Of a stretch of 7,298 nt of DNA, positions 1-6,558 are shown piece by piece. Source of the stretch: Flavimaricola sp. (GTDB lineage: Bacteria; Pseudomonadota; Alphaproteobacteria; Rhodobacterales; Rhodobacteraceae). The notes under the pieces were generated by a model. It was not told where the DNA came from. It was given only the letters and a program-made list of their open reading frames with translations, and did no database searches. The DNA lies in NCBI GenBank assembly GCA_023300365.1, contig JALZWD010000343.1:1-7298 (forward strand), written 5' to 3'. The position numbers were made by a program, and so were the translations under genes. Position 1 is the stretch's first letter; each line of letters opens with the position of its first letter.

Positions 1-1365
1 GCCCTTCAGGGCGGCAAATTGCGCTGCATGGGGTCGACCACTTACAAAGAATTCCGCCAACACTTTGAAAAAGACCGCGCTCTGTCCCGTCGTTTCCAAA
101 AAATCGACGTGAACGAGCCTTCCGTTGATGACGCGGTGAAAATCCTCAAAGGCCTCAAGCCCTATTTTGAGGACCACCACTCGATCAAATACACTTCCGA
201 GGCGATCAAAACCGCTGTTGAATTGTCCGCGCGCTATATCAACGACCGCAAGCTGCCCGACAAAGCCATCGACGTCATCGACGAGGCCGGCGCCGCACAG
301 CATCTGGTCGCCGAATCCAAACGCCGCAAAACCATCGGCGCCAAAGAAATCGAGGCCGTCGTCGCCAAAATCGCCCGCATCCCGCCCAAGAACGTCTCCA
401 AAGACGATCAAGAGGTGCTGCGCGATCTCGAACCTTCGCTCAAACGCGTGGTGTTCGGCCAAGACAACGCAATCACCGCATTGGCCTCCGCCATCAAACT
501 CGCCCGCGCGGGTCTGCGCGAACCCGAAAAGCCGATCGGCAACTATCTCTTTGCCGGTCCAACAGGCGTCGGCAAAACCGAGGTCGCCAAGCAACTGGCC
601 GATACACTCGGCGTCGAAATGCTGCGGTTTGATATGTCCGAATACATGGAAAAACACGCCGTATCCCGCCTCATCGGCGCGCCTCCCGGCTATGTCGGCT
701 TTGACCAAGGCGGCATGCTCACCGACGGCGTCGACCAGCACCCCCACTGTGTGCTGTTGTTGGACGAAATCGAAAAGGCCCATCCGGATGTCTTTAACAT
801 CCTGCTTCAGGTCATGGACCACGGCAAACTGACCGACCACAACGGCCGCTCTGTCGATTTCCGCAATGTGATCTTGATCATGACATCCAACGCGGGTGCA
901 TCCGACATGGCCCGCGAGGCCATCGGCTTTAACCGCGACAAACGCGAGGGCGAAGATACCGCCGCGATTGAGCGGACCTTCACGCCCGAATTCCGCAACC
1001 GCCTTGATGCCGTGATTTCCTTTGGCTCTTTGCCCAAAGAGGTGATCATGCAGGTCGTCGAGAAATTCGTCCTCCAGCTCGAAGCACAGCTGATGGACCG
1101 CAACGTCCATATCGAACTCTCCTCCGAGGCCGCCGCATGGCTGGGCGACGAGGGCTACGACGAGAAAATGGGCGCCCGCCCCCTTGGCCGCGTGATCCAA
1201 GAGCACATCAAAAAGCCGCTCGCAGAAGAGTTGCTCTTTGGCGAATTGCAAAAGGGTGGCATCGTCAAAGTCGGCGTCAAAAAGGGCAAGCTGCACCTCA
1301 AATACGAAAAGCCCCAGAGCAAGCAAATCTCTGGCGACAAACCGCCGCTTCTAACCGCCGACTAA
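1..1365 (+). CDS. clpA: ATP-dependent Clp protease ATP-binding subunit ClpA (5' end missing)
   Basis: ClpA is the AAA+ unfoldase that threads substrates, including N-degron proteins delivered by ClpS, into the ClpP peptidase in the cytosol. The window holds the last 454 codons in frame from base 1; by comparison with E. coli ClpA roughly 310 N-terminal residues (N domain and most of D1) lie off the left edge. Visible parts, in order: the D1 sensor stretch GSTTYKEF; the D1 arginine fingers in DRALSRRF (88-93); the D2 Walker A GPTGVGKT (556-579); the pore loop GYVG in GAPPGYVGFDQGG; the D2 Walker B VLLLDE (751-768); sensor 1 MTSNAG (880-897); the ClpP-docking loop IGF (922-930); the D2 arginine finger in EFRNRLD; and sensor 2 GAR (1171-1179). 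The IGF loop and overall match separate ClpA from ClpB, which lacks the loop. Everything needed for D2 activity is intact. The TAA stop at 1363 is followed 4 bases later by the next start. Confidence 0.98.
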   Translation, partial: ALQGGKLRCMGSTTYKEFRQHFEKDRALSRRFQKIDVNEPSVDDAVKILKGLKPYFEDHHSIKYTSEAIKTAVELSARYINDRKLPDKAIDVIDEAGAAQHLVAESKRRKTIGAKEIEAVVAKIARIPPKNVSKDDQEVLRDLEPSLKRVVFGQDNAITALASAIKLARAGLREPEKPIGNYLFAGPTGVGKTEVAKQLADTLGVEMLRFDMSEYMEKHAVSRLIGAPPGYVGFDQGGMLTDGVDQHPHCVLLLDEIEKAHPDVFNILLQVMDHGKLTDHNGRSVDFRNVILIMTSNAGASDMAREAIGFNRDKREGEDTAAIERTFTPEFRNRLDAVISFGSLPKEVIMQVVEKFVLQLEAQLMDRNVHIELSSEAAAWLGDEGYDEKMGARPLGRVIQEHIKKPLAEELLFGELQKGGIVKVGVKKGKLHLKYEKPQSKQISGDKPPLLTAD

Positions 1366-1369
1366 ACGC

Positions 1370-2344
1370 ATGCAGTTACCAATAAAAAACGCAACGCGGG
1401 GCCTTCTCACAGGTCTCGCGTTTTTTTGGGCCGCCCCAGCCACCGCGCAAATAACATTGGCCCAACCCATCGATTGCGCCCTTGGCGACACCTGTTTTAT
1501 CCAACAATACACCGACCTTGACCCCGGCCCCAACCACACCGACTTTACCTGCGGCGCGCTCAGTTATGATGGCCACAAAGGCACCGATTTCGCCCTCCCC
1601 ACCCTCGCGGACCTGTCCCCCGGCGTCGCTGTCCTTGCCGCCGCATCCGGCACCGTCATGGGCGCGCGCGGCGACATGCTCGATCATCTCCAAGGCACCG
1701 ACGACGCCCCAGACGTCACCGACCGCGAATGCGGCAATGGCGTGGTGCTCGGCCACGACGATGGTTGGGAAACCCAATATTGCCACCTCGCGCGCGGCTC
1801 CATCACCGTCACAACCGGCGATCAGGTTGAGGTTGGCGATATACTTGGCTTCGTCGGCCTTTCGGGCAACACCGAATTCCCGCACCTGCATCTCTCGGTC
1901 CGGCACAACGGCACGGTCATCGACCCTTTCTCGCCCGCCCCACGGGCCACATGCGGCCCCTCCGACGTCACCCTTTGGCAAGACCCCCCGGCCTATATCC
2001 CCGGCGGCCTGCTACGTACGGGGCTCACCGGCGCCTCCCCCACCTTCGATGACGTGAAATCCGGCGCGCACCTGCCGCCCCTCGCGTCTGATGCGCCCAT
2101 TATCGGCTGGGCCTTCTACTTTGGCAGTCGCCAAGGCGACACACTCACACTCACCATCACCGGGCCCCAAGGCACGGTCCATCACACCACATACGACCAA
2201 GACCAAACCGCCCAAGGCTACAAATTCACCGGCCGCCGCACCCCTCCGGCCGGCTGGCCACCGGGCGAATATATCCTTGAAACACGGCTTGTGCGAAACG
2301 GCACCACGATCAACAGCCTAAGATCTACAGCCACAATCCCCTAG
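1370..2344 (+). CDS. Secreted M23 (LytM-type) zinc metallopeptidase
   Basis: This 324-residue exported protein is predicted to be a peptidoglycan endopeptidase or related peptidase. Residues 1-26 form a signal peptide: K6 and R10, a hydrophobic stretch from G11 to A22, and a signal peptidase I site ATA|Q after A26. No lipobox is seen. The M23 domain spans about residues 60-190 and keeps all the zinc and catalytic residues: HKGTD (H69, D73), H139 in YCHL, and HLH (H172, H174). It is therefore likely an active enzyme rather than a degenerate LytM regulator. Residues about 205-324 look beta-rich and may be a binding domain. Six cysteines (36, 42, 61, 121, 138, 195) suggest disulphides in the periplasm. 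ATG 1370 is the only sensible start, because an in-frame stop lies at 1352 and no ribosome binding site is obvious. It sits 4 bases after clpA, so translation may be coupled, but a terminator-like hairpin lies in its first codons. Substrate unknown. Confidence 0.93.
   Translation: MQLPIKNATRGLLTGLAFFWAAPATAQITLAQPIDCALGDTCFIQQYTDLDPGPNHTDFTCGALSYDGHKGTDFALPTLADLSPGVAVLAAASGTVMGARGDMLDHLQGTDDAPDVTDRECGNGVVLGHDDGWETQYCHLARGSITVTTGDQVEVGDILGFVGLSGNTEFPHLHLSVRHNGTVIDPFSPAPRATCGPSDVTLWQDPPAYIPGGLLRTGLTGASPTFDDVKSGAHLPPLASDAPIIGWAFYFGSRQGDTLTLTITGPQGTVHHTTYDQDQTAQGYKFTGRRTPPAGWPPGEYILETRLVRNGTTINSLRSTATIP
1384..1427 (+). terminator. Rho-independent terminator-like hairpin inside the M23 signal-peptide codons
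   Basis: The arms 1395-1404 (CGCGGGGCCT) and 1411-1420 (AGGTCTCGCG) pair over 10 positions with two G-U wobbles around a 6-base loop, directly followed by seven T (1421-1427). Six A at 1384-1389 can add pairing: AAAAAACGC matches GCGTTTTTT in an alternative fold. The hairpin begins 29 bases after the clpA stop, which is where a clpA terminator would be expected. It is also 25 bases inside the downstream reading frame, where these bases encode the hydrophobic core of the signal peptide. It may end clpA transcripts or act as an attenuator that translation of the peptidase relieves. The structure is read by eye and no free energy was computed. Confidence 0.6.
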
Positions 2345-2355
2345 CCCAAGCACAC

Positions 2356-4674
2356 CTACCGCTCGGTCAGCTTCAGCTCAATCCGCCGGTTCCGCGCCCG
2401 CGCCTCATCGGTATCGCTTGGGTCCACGGGCTGAAATTCCCCAAAACCATTCGCCGCCAAATTCTCGGGCGCAATGCCCTCGGTCTCGGTCATATACAAC
2501 ACCACCGACAACGCCCGCGCTTGGCTCAGCTCCCAGTTATTGGCAAACTCCCCCGCGCCCGATAACGGAATATTATCCGTATGCCCATCCACCCGGATCA
2601 CCCAATCAATACCATCGGGAATATCGGCTGCAATCTCGCGCAACAGACTGGCAACATTGGAAATTTCTGCCTCGCCTTGCGCCGACAAAACCGCCTGCCC
2701 ACTGTCAAACAAAACCTCCGACGAAAACACAAATCGGTCGCCCGCAATTTCCACGCCATCCAACTGCGCCACCACATCGCGCACCCGTCCGAAAAATTCG
2801 GACCGGAACCGCTCCAAATCCTGCGCCTCGGCGGCCAACCGCGCCGCTTCTGCCGCCAAACGTTCCGCCTCGCGCGCCTCCAAGGCCTCGCGTCGCTGCG
2901 CCTCTTGCGTCGCCTCAACCAAGGCCGCGTTTAACTGCGTCGTCAAAGTTTCGATCTCGCCCGTTTGGCTCTCTCCTGTCGCAGCAGCTCCCTCCAACAA
3001 GCCTTGCAAAACGGCCAACTGCGCCCGCAAATCCGCCACCTGCACATTAAGGGCCGCGATATCGCGCAAACTATCCGCCGACGCCGCCTCCTCTTCCGCC
3101 AGTCGCGCATTCGCCGTTGCCAACAATATCGCATCGCGTTCGCGCGCCGAAATCTCGGCCCCCAACGCGCCACGCGCCTGTGCGGCCTGTGCCAAACTTT
3201 CGGCCATCCGCGCCTCAAGGTTGGCCCGCTCCAACTCCGTCTCGCTGCGGCTTTCCGCCAGCGATGCAACCTCCGCCTCAAGTGTGTCCGTGGCAAGCAA
3301 CGCCTCGGCCAATCGCGCCTCCAAACTGTCGCGCTCGCCCAACACCGTATCCATCGCCGCGCGGGCTGCTGCATCTTGCGCCGTCGCCGCCTCTTGCGCC
3401 AAAACCGCCAAGGCCAATTGCTCTTGCAACGTCTCTTGGCTCTGCGCCCCCTCCTCAAGGGCCGCGGCCAACGCCGCCTCAACGGCGTCCAAATCCCCGC
3501 GCGCCTCTGACCCCGCCGTCAGTGCCGCCGCAAGTTCCACCGACAATCGCTCCCGGTCCGCATCAATGCCGCTGATATCTGCCCGCGCAGCATCCAGCTC
3601 CCTTTGGGTCGTCTCTTGCAAACGCAACGCCGCCAAAAGCCGCGCATCCAAATCATCGCCCACATTCAACGCCCGCGTGATGCCGTTTTGCGCCTCCTGC
3701 CGCGCCAATACCGCCTCTGCCAAACGCCGGTCCAAATCCTCGCGCGCCGCCTCGGCCCCGGCCAGCAACGTCAAAACAGTCTCGGCATCCCGCCGCTCGG
3801 CCTCAAGCGACAGGGTCATCGCCGTCAATTCCGCATCCGCCGTTGCCAATCGCTCGCGCAACAATTCCGCCGCCGCGGCCTCGGCCAAACGCGCCTCCTC
3901 CGCCGCACTCAGGGCCTCGGCTCTCTGCTCCAATGCCGACTGCTGCGCCCCAAGTTGGTCTTGAAGGCCCAAAATCCGCGCCGCCTCGGTCTGTGCGGTA
4001 TCCTCTAGGGCTGCAATACGTGCCGCCTCCGCCGCCGCCTCGCGCTCCATTTGCGCAATCAATGCATCCAGCGCCTCGGTCCGCGCCGCCGCAAGCCGCG
4101 CGGTCTGCGTGCTTGCGTCAATTTCATCGCGCGCCTGCGCCAACGCAAGGTTCAATGCCTCCGATTGGCTGATCAAACGGGTCTCGCGCGCCTCAAGCGC
4201 CGCAATCGCGGCCGCCGCACCCGCCGCATCCGCATCGCGCTGCGCCAACAGCCCCGCCACCTGCACCTCAAACGCCGAAACTTCCGTCTCAAATCCCTCA
4301 ATCCGCGTCTGCGCATCCGCAAGCGCGGCCTCGGATGCATCCCGCTGCCGCAACAGCATCGCAATCCGCCCGGCCTGCGCCCGCTCCCGGTCCGATGAGG
4401 CGCCAAGGCTGTCTTCCATTTGGTCAACCTGTGCGACCAAATTATCGTTTTGTTGCTGCTGCAAGCCCAGCGCCCGCGCAAGCCCGGTCACCTCCGCCGT
4501 CAATTGATCAAGCTCGGATTCTTGGCCAGAAATGGTGTCGCGCAACACAAATTGCACAACCGTGAAAATCGTCAAAACGAACATCAAGACCAACAAAAGC
4601 CCGGTCATCGCATCCACAAAACCCGGCCAGATCGAGCTTTGAAAACGGTTGGTTGAGCGCCGCTGCAACCCCAT
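2356..4674 (-). CDS. MotB/OmpA-like protein with one membrane helix, long coiled coil and peptidoglycan-binding domain
   Basis: This 772-residue protein is built like the stator or anchor subunit of a proton-driven motor. A short cytosolic N-terminus is followed by one membrane helix (about 22-44) beginning FVDAMTGLLLVLMF. D21 aligns with the proton-carrying D32 of E. coli MotB (YADFMTAMM). Residues about 50-640 are an Ala/Glu/Leu/Arg-rich helical rod with no proline (none between P17 and P686) and no cysteine. The C-terminus (about 646-772) is an OmpA-like domain with VLFDSG, DGHTDN (D700) and LSQARA (R720), the Asp and Arg that hold diaminopimelate in this family, then GFGEFQP and RNRRIEL. 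The rod is far longer than the linker of MotB, TolR or ExbD. ATG 4674 lies 3 bases after the stop of the MotA/ExbB-like gene, pointing to coupled translation; no strong ribosome binding site is seen. The stop faces the M23 gene across an 11-base gap. Such proteins are often called simply peptidoglycan-binding protein; the cellular role is unknown. Confidence 0.93.
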   Translation of the reverse strand: MGLQRRSTNRFQSSIWPGFVDAMTGLLLVLMFVLTIFTVVQFVLRDTISGQESELDQLTAEVTGLARALGLQQQQNDNLVAQVDQMEDSLGASSDRERAQAGRIAMLLRQRDASEAALADAQTRIEGFETEVSAFEVQVAGLLAQRDADAAGAAAAIAALEARETRLISQSEALNLALAQARDEIDASTQTARLAAARTEALDALIAQMEREAAAEAARIAALEDTAQTEAARILGLQDQLGAQQSALEQRAEALSAAEEARLAEAAAAELLRERLATADAELTAMTLSLEAERRDAETVLTLLAGAEAAREDLDRRLAEAVLARQEAQNGITRALNVGDDLDARLLAALRLQETTQRELDAARADISGIDADRERLSVELAAALTAGSEARGDLDAVEAALAAALEEGAQSQETLQEQLALAVLAQEAATAQDAAARAAMDTVLGERDSLEARLAEALLATDTLEAEVASLAESRSETELERANLEARMAESLAQAAQARGALGAEISARERDAILLATANARLAEEEAASADSLRDIAALNVQVADLRAQLAVLQGLLEGAAATGESQTGEIETLTTQLNAALVEATQEAQRREALEAREAERLAAEAARLAAEAQDLERFRSEFFGRVRDVVAQLDGVEIAGDRFVFSSEVLFDSGQAVLSAQGEAEISNVASLLREIAADIPDGIDWVIRVDGHTDNIPLSGAGEFANNWELSQARALSVVLYMTETEGIAPENLAANGFGEFQPVDPSDTDEARARNRRIELKLTER
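3193..3741 (-). repeat. Degenerate heptad-phased repeats in the coiled coil (protein level)
   Basis: Residues 312-494 of the MotB/OmpA-like protein hold seven variants of a short block resembling L-E-x-R-L-A-E-A-L-L-A: LDRRLAEAV (L314), LDARLLAAL (L342), LSVELAAAL (L377), VEAALAAAL (V398), LQEQLALAV (L416), LEARLAEAL (L451) and LEARMAESL (L486). The distances between blocks are 28, 35, 21, 18, 35 and 35 residues. These are multiples of seven except for one step of 18, which gives a single stutter. The pattern fits a rod that grew by duplication of roughly five-heptad units. The DNA copies have diverged, so this is not a nucleotide repeat. Confidence 0.6.
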
Positions 4675-4677
4675 CGC

Positions 4678-5865
4678 TTACGTCTCGTCCGAGGCGGGGC
4701 TCGTCTGCCGGATGGCGCGGATCAATCCCGCCAAATCGGTCCGCAATTCGCCCATCATCTCTTGGCGTCCCGCAGCCAGTTCTTCCAAAACCCTAAGCAT
4801 TTGAACGTCGATTGACCGCAAACGCATCCGCGACTCGGCGTCCATCCCCGCCTCGCCGCTCTCCAATTTACCAACAAGCGCCGCAATCCCCGCATTGGTC
4901 TCGCCCATGCTTTCGGCCAAACGCGCAACGGCCGAATTGCCGTCGTTCTCTTCCATCTTCGACGTCAGCCGCGTCATCGACCCGGCCAATTCCGCCAAAC
5001 GATTGTCCACCTCGGCCCGCGCCACGTCCGACTTGGCAAACATCTCCTGAAGCGCTTCCATCTGCTCGGCCATATGATCGACAACACCCGCCATCATCGC
5101 CGTCTCTGGCCCCACGCCACCCTCTTCGCCCACGCTGAAACTCACCCGCGTGATCCGGCTCAGCCATTCTTCCAACTCGCGGTAAAAACGGTTTTGGCCA
5201 TGGGTGGCAAACAGTTCAAGCAAACCCACCACAAGCGATCCCGCCAGCCCCAAAAGCGAGGATGAAAACGCCGTTCCCATGCCCCCCAACTGTGCCTCAA
5301 GCCCCGCTTGCAGACGGCCAAAAACATCCGTCCCACTCTCGCCCTCGCCGGGATTAAGGCCCCGGATGGTCTCAACCAACGCCGGAACAGTGGTGGCAAG
5401 CCCGTAGAACGTTCCCAAAAGGCCTAGGAAAATCAAGACATTGCTCAGATACCGCGTAATTTCGCGATCCTCGTCAATCCGCTGTCCAACCGAATCCAAA
5501 ATTGACCGCGACGACGAGGCCGACAATTGCATCCGCGCGCCCCGCGAGCGCAACAACGTGGCCAATGGCGCCAAAAGCGACGGCACCTTAACCATCGAAT
5601 TATCGCCCTCGTCGGCGGCAAAATCTTCGATCCACTGCACCGAATTGGCCAATTGCATCACCTGCCGAAAACAGGCCAGGACCCCCAAAACAAAGACCGT
5701 GATAATGACGCCATTCAGCCATGGGTTCGCCGATGCGATCCCCATAATGGTCTCGCGGCCAAAATAAACCCCCGCCCCCACAACCGCCAAAACCAGCACC
5801 ATCGACGTGATCTGCCGGACCGGTTGGGTAAACTGCGCGCCTGCTCTTGGTTCCCGATCGTCCAT
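4678..5865 (-). CDS. MotA/TolQ/ExbB-family proton-channel protein with a long cytosolic helical tail
   Basis: This 395-residue inner-membrane protein is the likely pentamer-forming partner of the MotB/OmpA-like protein encoded next. Four hydrophobic segments are seen: about 20-36, 51-70, 139-162 and 196-220. The third holds FLGLLGTFYGLATTV and the fourth GGMGTAFSSSLLGLAGSLV; these are the two channel-lining helices typical of the family, with the conserved Thr (T152, T198) and small residues. Four segments resemble MotA; ExbB and TolQ have three. The loop 71-138 and the tail 225-395 should be cytosolic. The tail is helical and charged, rich in Ala, Glu, Met and Arg, and could bind a cytosolic effector. 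ATG 5865 is chosen because an in-frame TGA lies 16-18 bases upstream. GAGGGA, 11 bases before the ATG, is a somewhat distant ribosome binding site. It reads in the same direction as the cyclotransferase gene 81 bases upstream and may share its transcript. No iron-uptake or Tol genes are nearby, so an ExbB or TolQ role is not supported. Confidence 0.92.
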   Translation of the reverse strand: MDDREPRAGAQFTQPVRQITSMVLVLAVVGAGVYFGRETIMGIASANPWLNGVIITVFVLGVLACFRQVMQLANSVQWIEDFAADEGDNSMVKVPSLLAPLATLLRSRGARMQLSASSSRSILDSVGQRIDEDREITRYLSNVLIFLGLLGTFYGLATTVPALVETIRGLNPGEGESGTDVFGRLQAGLEAQLGGMGTAFSSSLLGLAGSLVVGLLELFATHGQNRFYRELEEWLSRITRVSFSVGEEGGVGPETAMMAGVVDHMAEQMEALQEMFAKSDVARAEVDNRLAELAGSMTRLTSKMEENDGNSAVARLAESMGETNAGIAALVGKLESGEAGMDAESRMRLRSIDVQMLRVLEELAAGRQEMMGELRTDLAGLIRAIRQTSPASDET

Positions 5866-5900
5866 CTTAGGACAGGTCCCTCATTGTTAACCTTTTCGAC

Positions 5901-5929
5901 ACGATAGGCCGAAAGGCACAAAAACCCAA
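5901..5929 (-). promoter_or_regulatory. Weak sigma-70-like promoter candidate for the motor gene pair
   Basis: In the 81-base gap between the cyclotransferase stop and the MotA/ExbB-like start, the minus strand reads TTGGGT (5929-5924), 17 bases, then TATCGT (5906-5901). These match the -35 and -10 consensus at about 3 and 4 of 6 positions, with ideal spacing, and would give a leader of about 30 bases. Alphaproteobacterial promoters often fit the consensus poorly, so this remains a candidate only. Read-through from the cyclotransferase gene is the alternative. Confidence 0.22.
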
Positions 5930-5946
5930 CTCAATTCCGCCACGCC

Positions 5947-6483
5947 CTACCCGGCGGCACTTTCGCCCACCAAGGCCCGCACACGCGTCACCAACCACGC
6001 CATATCCGCGTCCTCAATCCCCATCTTCACCAGATGATCGGCAGTATTATAAAGGTATTCCGTATTCGGCCCGCGCCCGCCAACCGCATGGGCAATCCGC
6101 CGCGCCTGTTCTTCCAAATCAAACCGGCAATATTGAACATGGTCCCGCTCAATCACATAGGCCAACGCCTCAACCCCACGACCATCCGCCAACTGCAACG
6201 GCACATGCCGCTCCACATAGGCCGATGAAATCAATTCCCGATCCCGCAAATAGGCCAAAACCTCCGCCTGCTCGTCCTCGGCCACACGAAACGCCACCCC
6301 CGTACACCGCTCGCTTGCATCTTGATCAAGCGCCAAAACCAACCCCGGCTCCTCAACACTGCCCCGGTGATGGATCGACAACATGCAAAACGCCCGCCGA
6401 TACCCCGCCAAATCCGCCCGCACCGTCTCAACCGGGGTAAACCCAGGGTTCCACAACAGCGATCCATATCCAAAAACCCACAT
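5947..6483 (-). CDS. ChaC-family gamma-glutamylcyclotransferase
   Basis: This 178-residue cytosolic enzyme belongs to the ChaC-like gamma-glutamylcyclotransferases, which release 5-oxoproline from gamma-glutamyl peptides; ChaC members act on glutathione, giving Cys-Gly. The N-terminus WVFGYGSLLWNPGF carries the substrate-binding YGSL loop (residues 6-9). GYRRAFC and HHRGS follow as in the family. DRELISSAYVERHVPL holds the expected catalytic glutamate (E83) and the tyrosine after it (Y89). GPNTEYL (about 138-144) is also typical. The length is normal and nothing is missing. ATG 6483 starts right at the conserved WVFGYGSL, leaving no room for a later start; GGAG about 13 bases upstream is a modest ribosome binding site. 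It may be the first gene of a leftward unit with the motor pair, since no terminator is visible after its stop. Whether glutathione is the real substrate cannot be told from sequence. Confidence 0.93.
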   Translation of the reverse strand: MWVFGYGSLLWNPGFTPVETVRADLAGYRRAFCMLSIHHRGSVEEPGLVLALDQDASERCTGVAFRVAEDEQAEVLAYLRDRELISSAYVERHVPLQLADGRGVEALAYVIERDHVQYCRFDLEEQARRIAHAVGGRGPNTEYLYNTADHLVKMGIEDADMAWLVTRVRALVGESAAG

Positions 6484-6558
6484 CCCCGCCGCCGCTCCAT
6501 CTGGCCCTCAACACACACACCGCTATAACGACCCTTCAACAATTGCAAAGGGGCCGCC
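6484..6558. promoter_or_regulatory. Divergent intergenic region between the cyclotransferase and DUF2125 genes
   Basis: These 75 bases separate two divergently read genes and should hold promoters for both. On the + strand TATAAC (6524-6529) resembles a -10 box but lacks a recognisable -35. On the minus strand TTGCAA (6548-6543) and TATAGC (6527-6522) are 15 bases apart, a poor spacing. A short AC dinucleotide tract occupies 6511-6520. AAAGGGG (6547-6553), 5 bases before the DUF2125 start, is a good ribosome binding site. No operator palindrome stands out. Confidence 0.35.

Noticed and set aside
19..1365. A complete gene starting with TTG at base 19.
   Set aside because: The frame is open from base 1 and the sequence before and after base 19 continues the ClpA D1 domain, so the gene simply begins outside the window.
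1376..1981. A 201-codon antisense frame opposite the M23 peptidase.
   Set aside because: The + strand frame has a signal peptide and intact HxxxD/HxH zinc motifs; the antisense product resembles no known protein and is Gly/Ala/Val-rich, as expected of a shadow.
2474..3964. A 496-codon open frame antisense to the MotB/OmpA-like gene, Ser/Ala-rich.
   Set aside because: It mirrors the Ala/Glu/Leu-rich coiled-coil codons of the real gene, has no domain or ribosome binding site, and its composition is what a reverse reading of such codons gives.
2356..5865. Zorya-type anti-phage defence, because the pair resembles ZorA and ZorB.
   Set aside because: No ZorC, ZorD or ZorE-like gene is present on either side, and the neighbours (clpA, M23, ChaC-like, DUF2125) are housekeeping-type. 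Only the general motor design is shared.
2356..5865. A flagellar stator MotAB, TolQR or ExbBD set.
   Set aside because: No flagellar, tolA/tolB/pal or tonB genes are near, and the rod is far longer than in any of these families.
5908..5917. A GCC-GAAA-GGC hairpin next to a short A run, as a terminator after the cyclotransferase gene.
   Set aside because: The stem is only three pairs, and on the minus strand the T run comes before the hairpin, the wrong order for a terminator.
6511..6520. AC dinucleotide tract as a phase-variable microsatellite in a promoter.
   Set aside because: Five repeat units are too few to expect frequent slippage, and no promoter element with good spacing flanks it.
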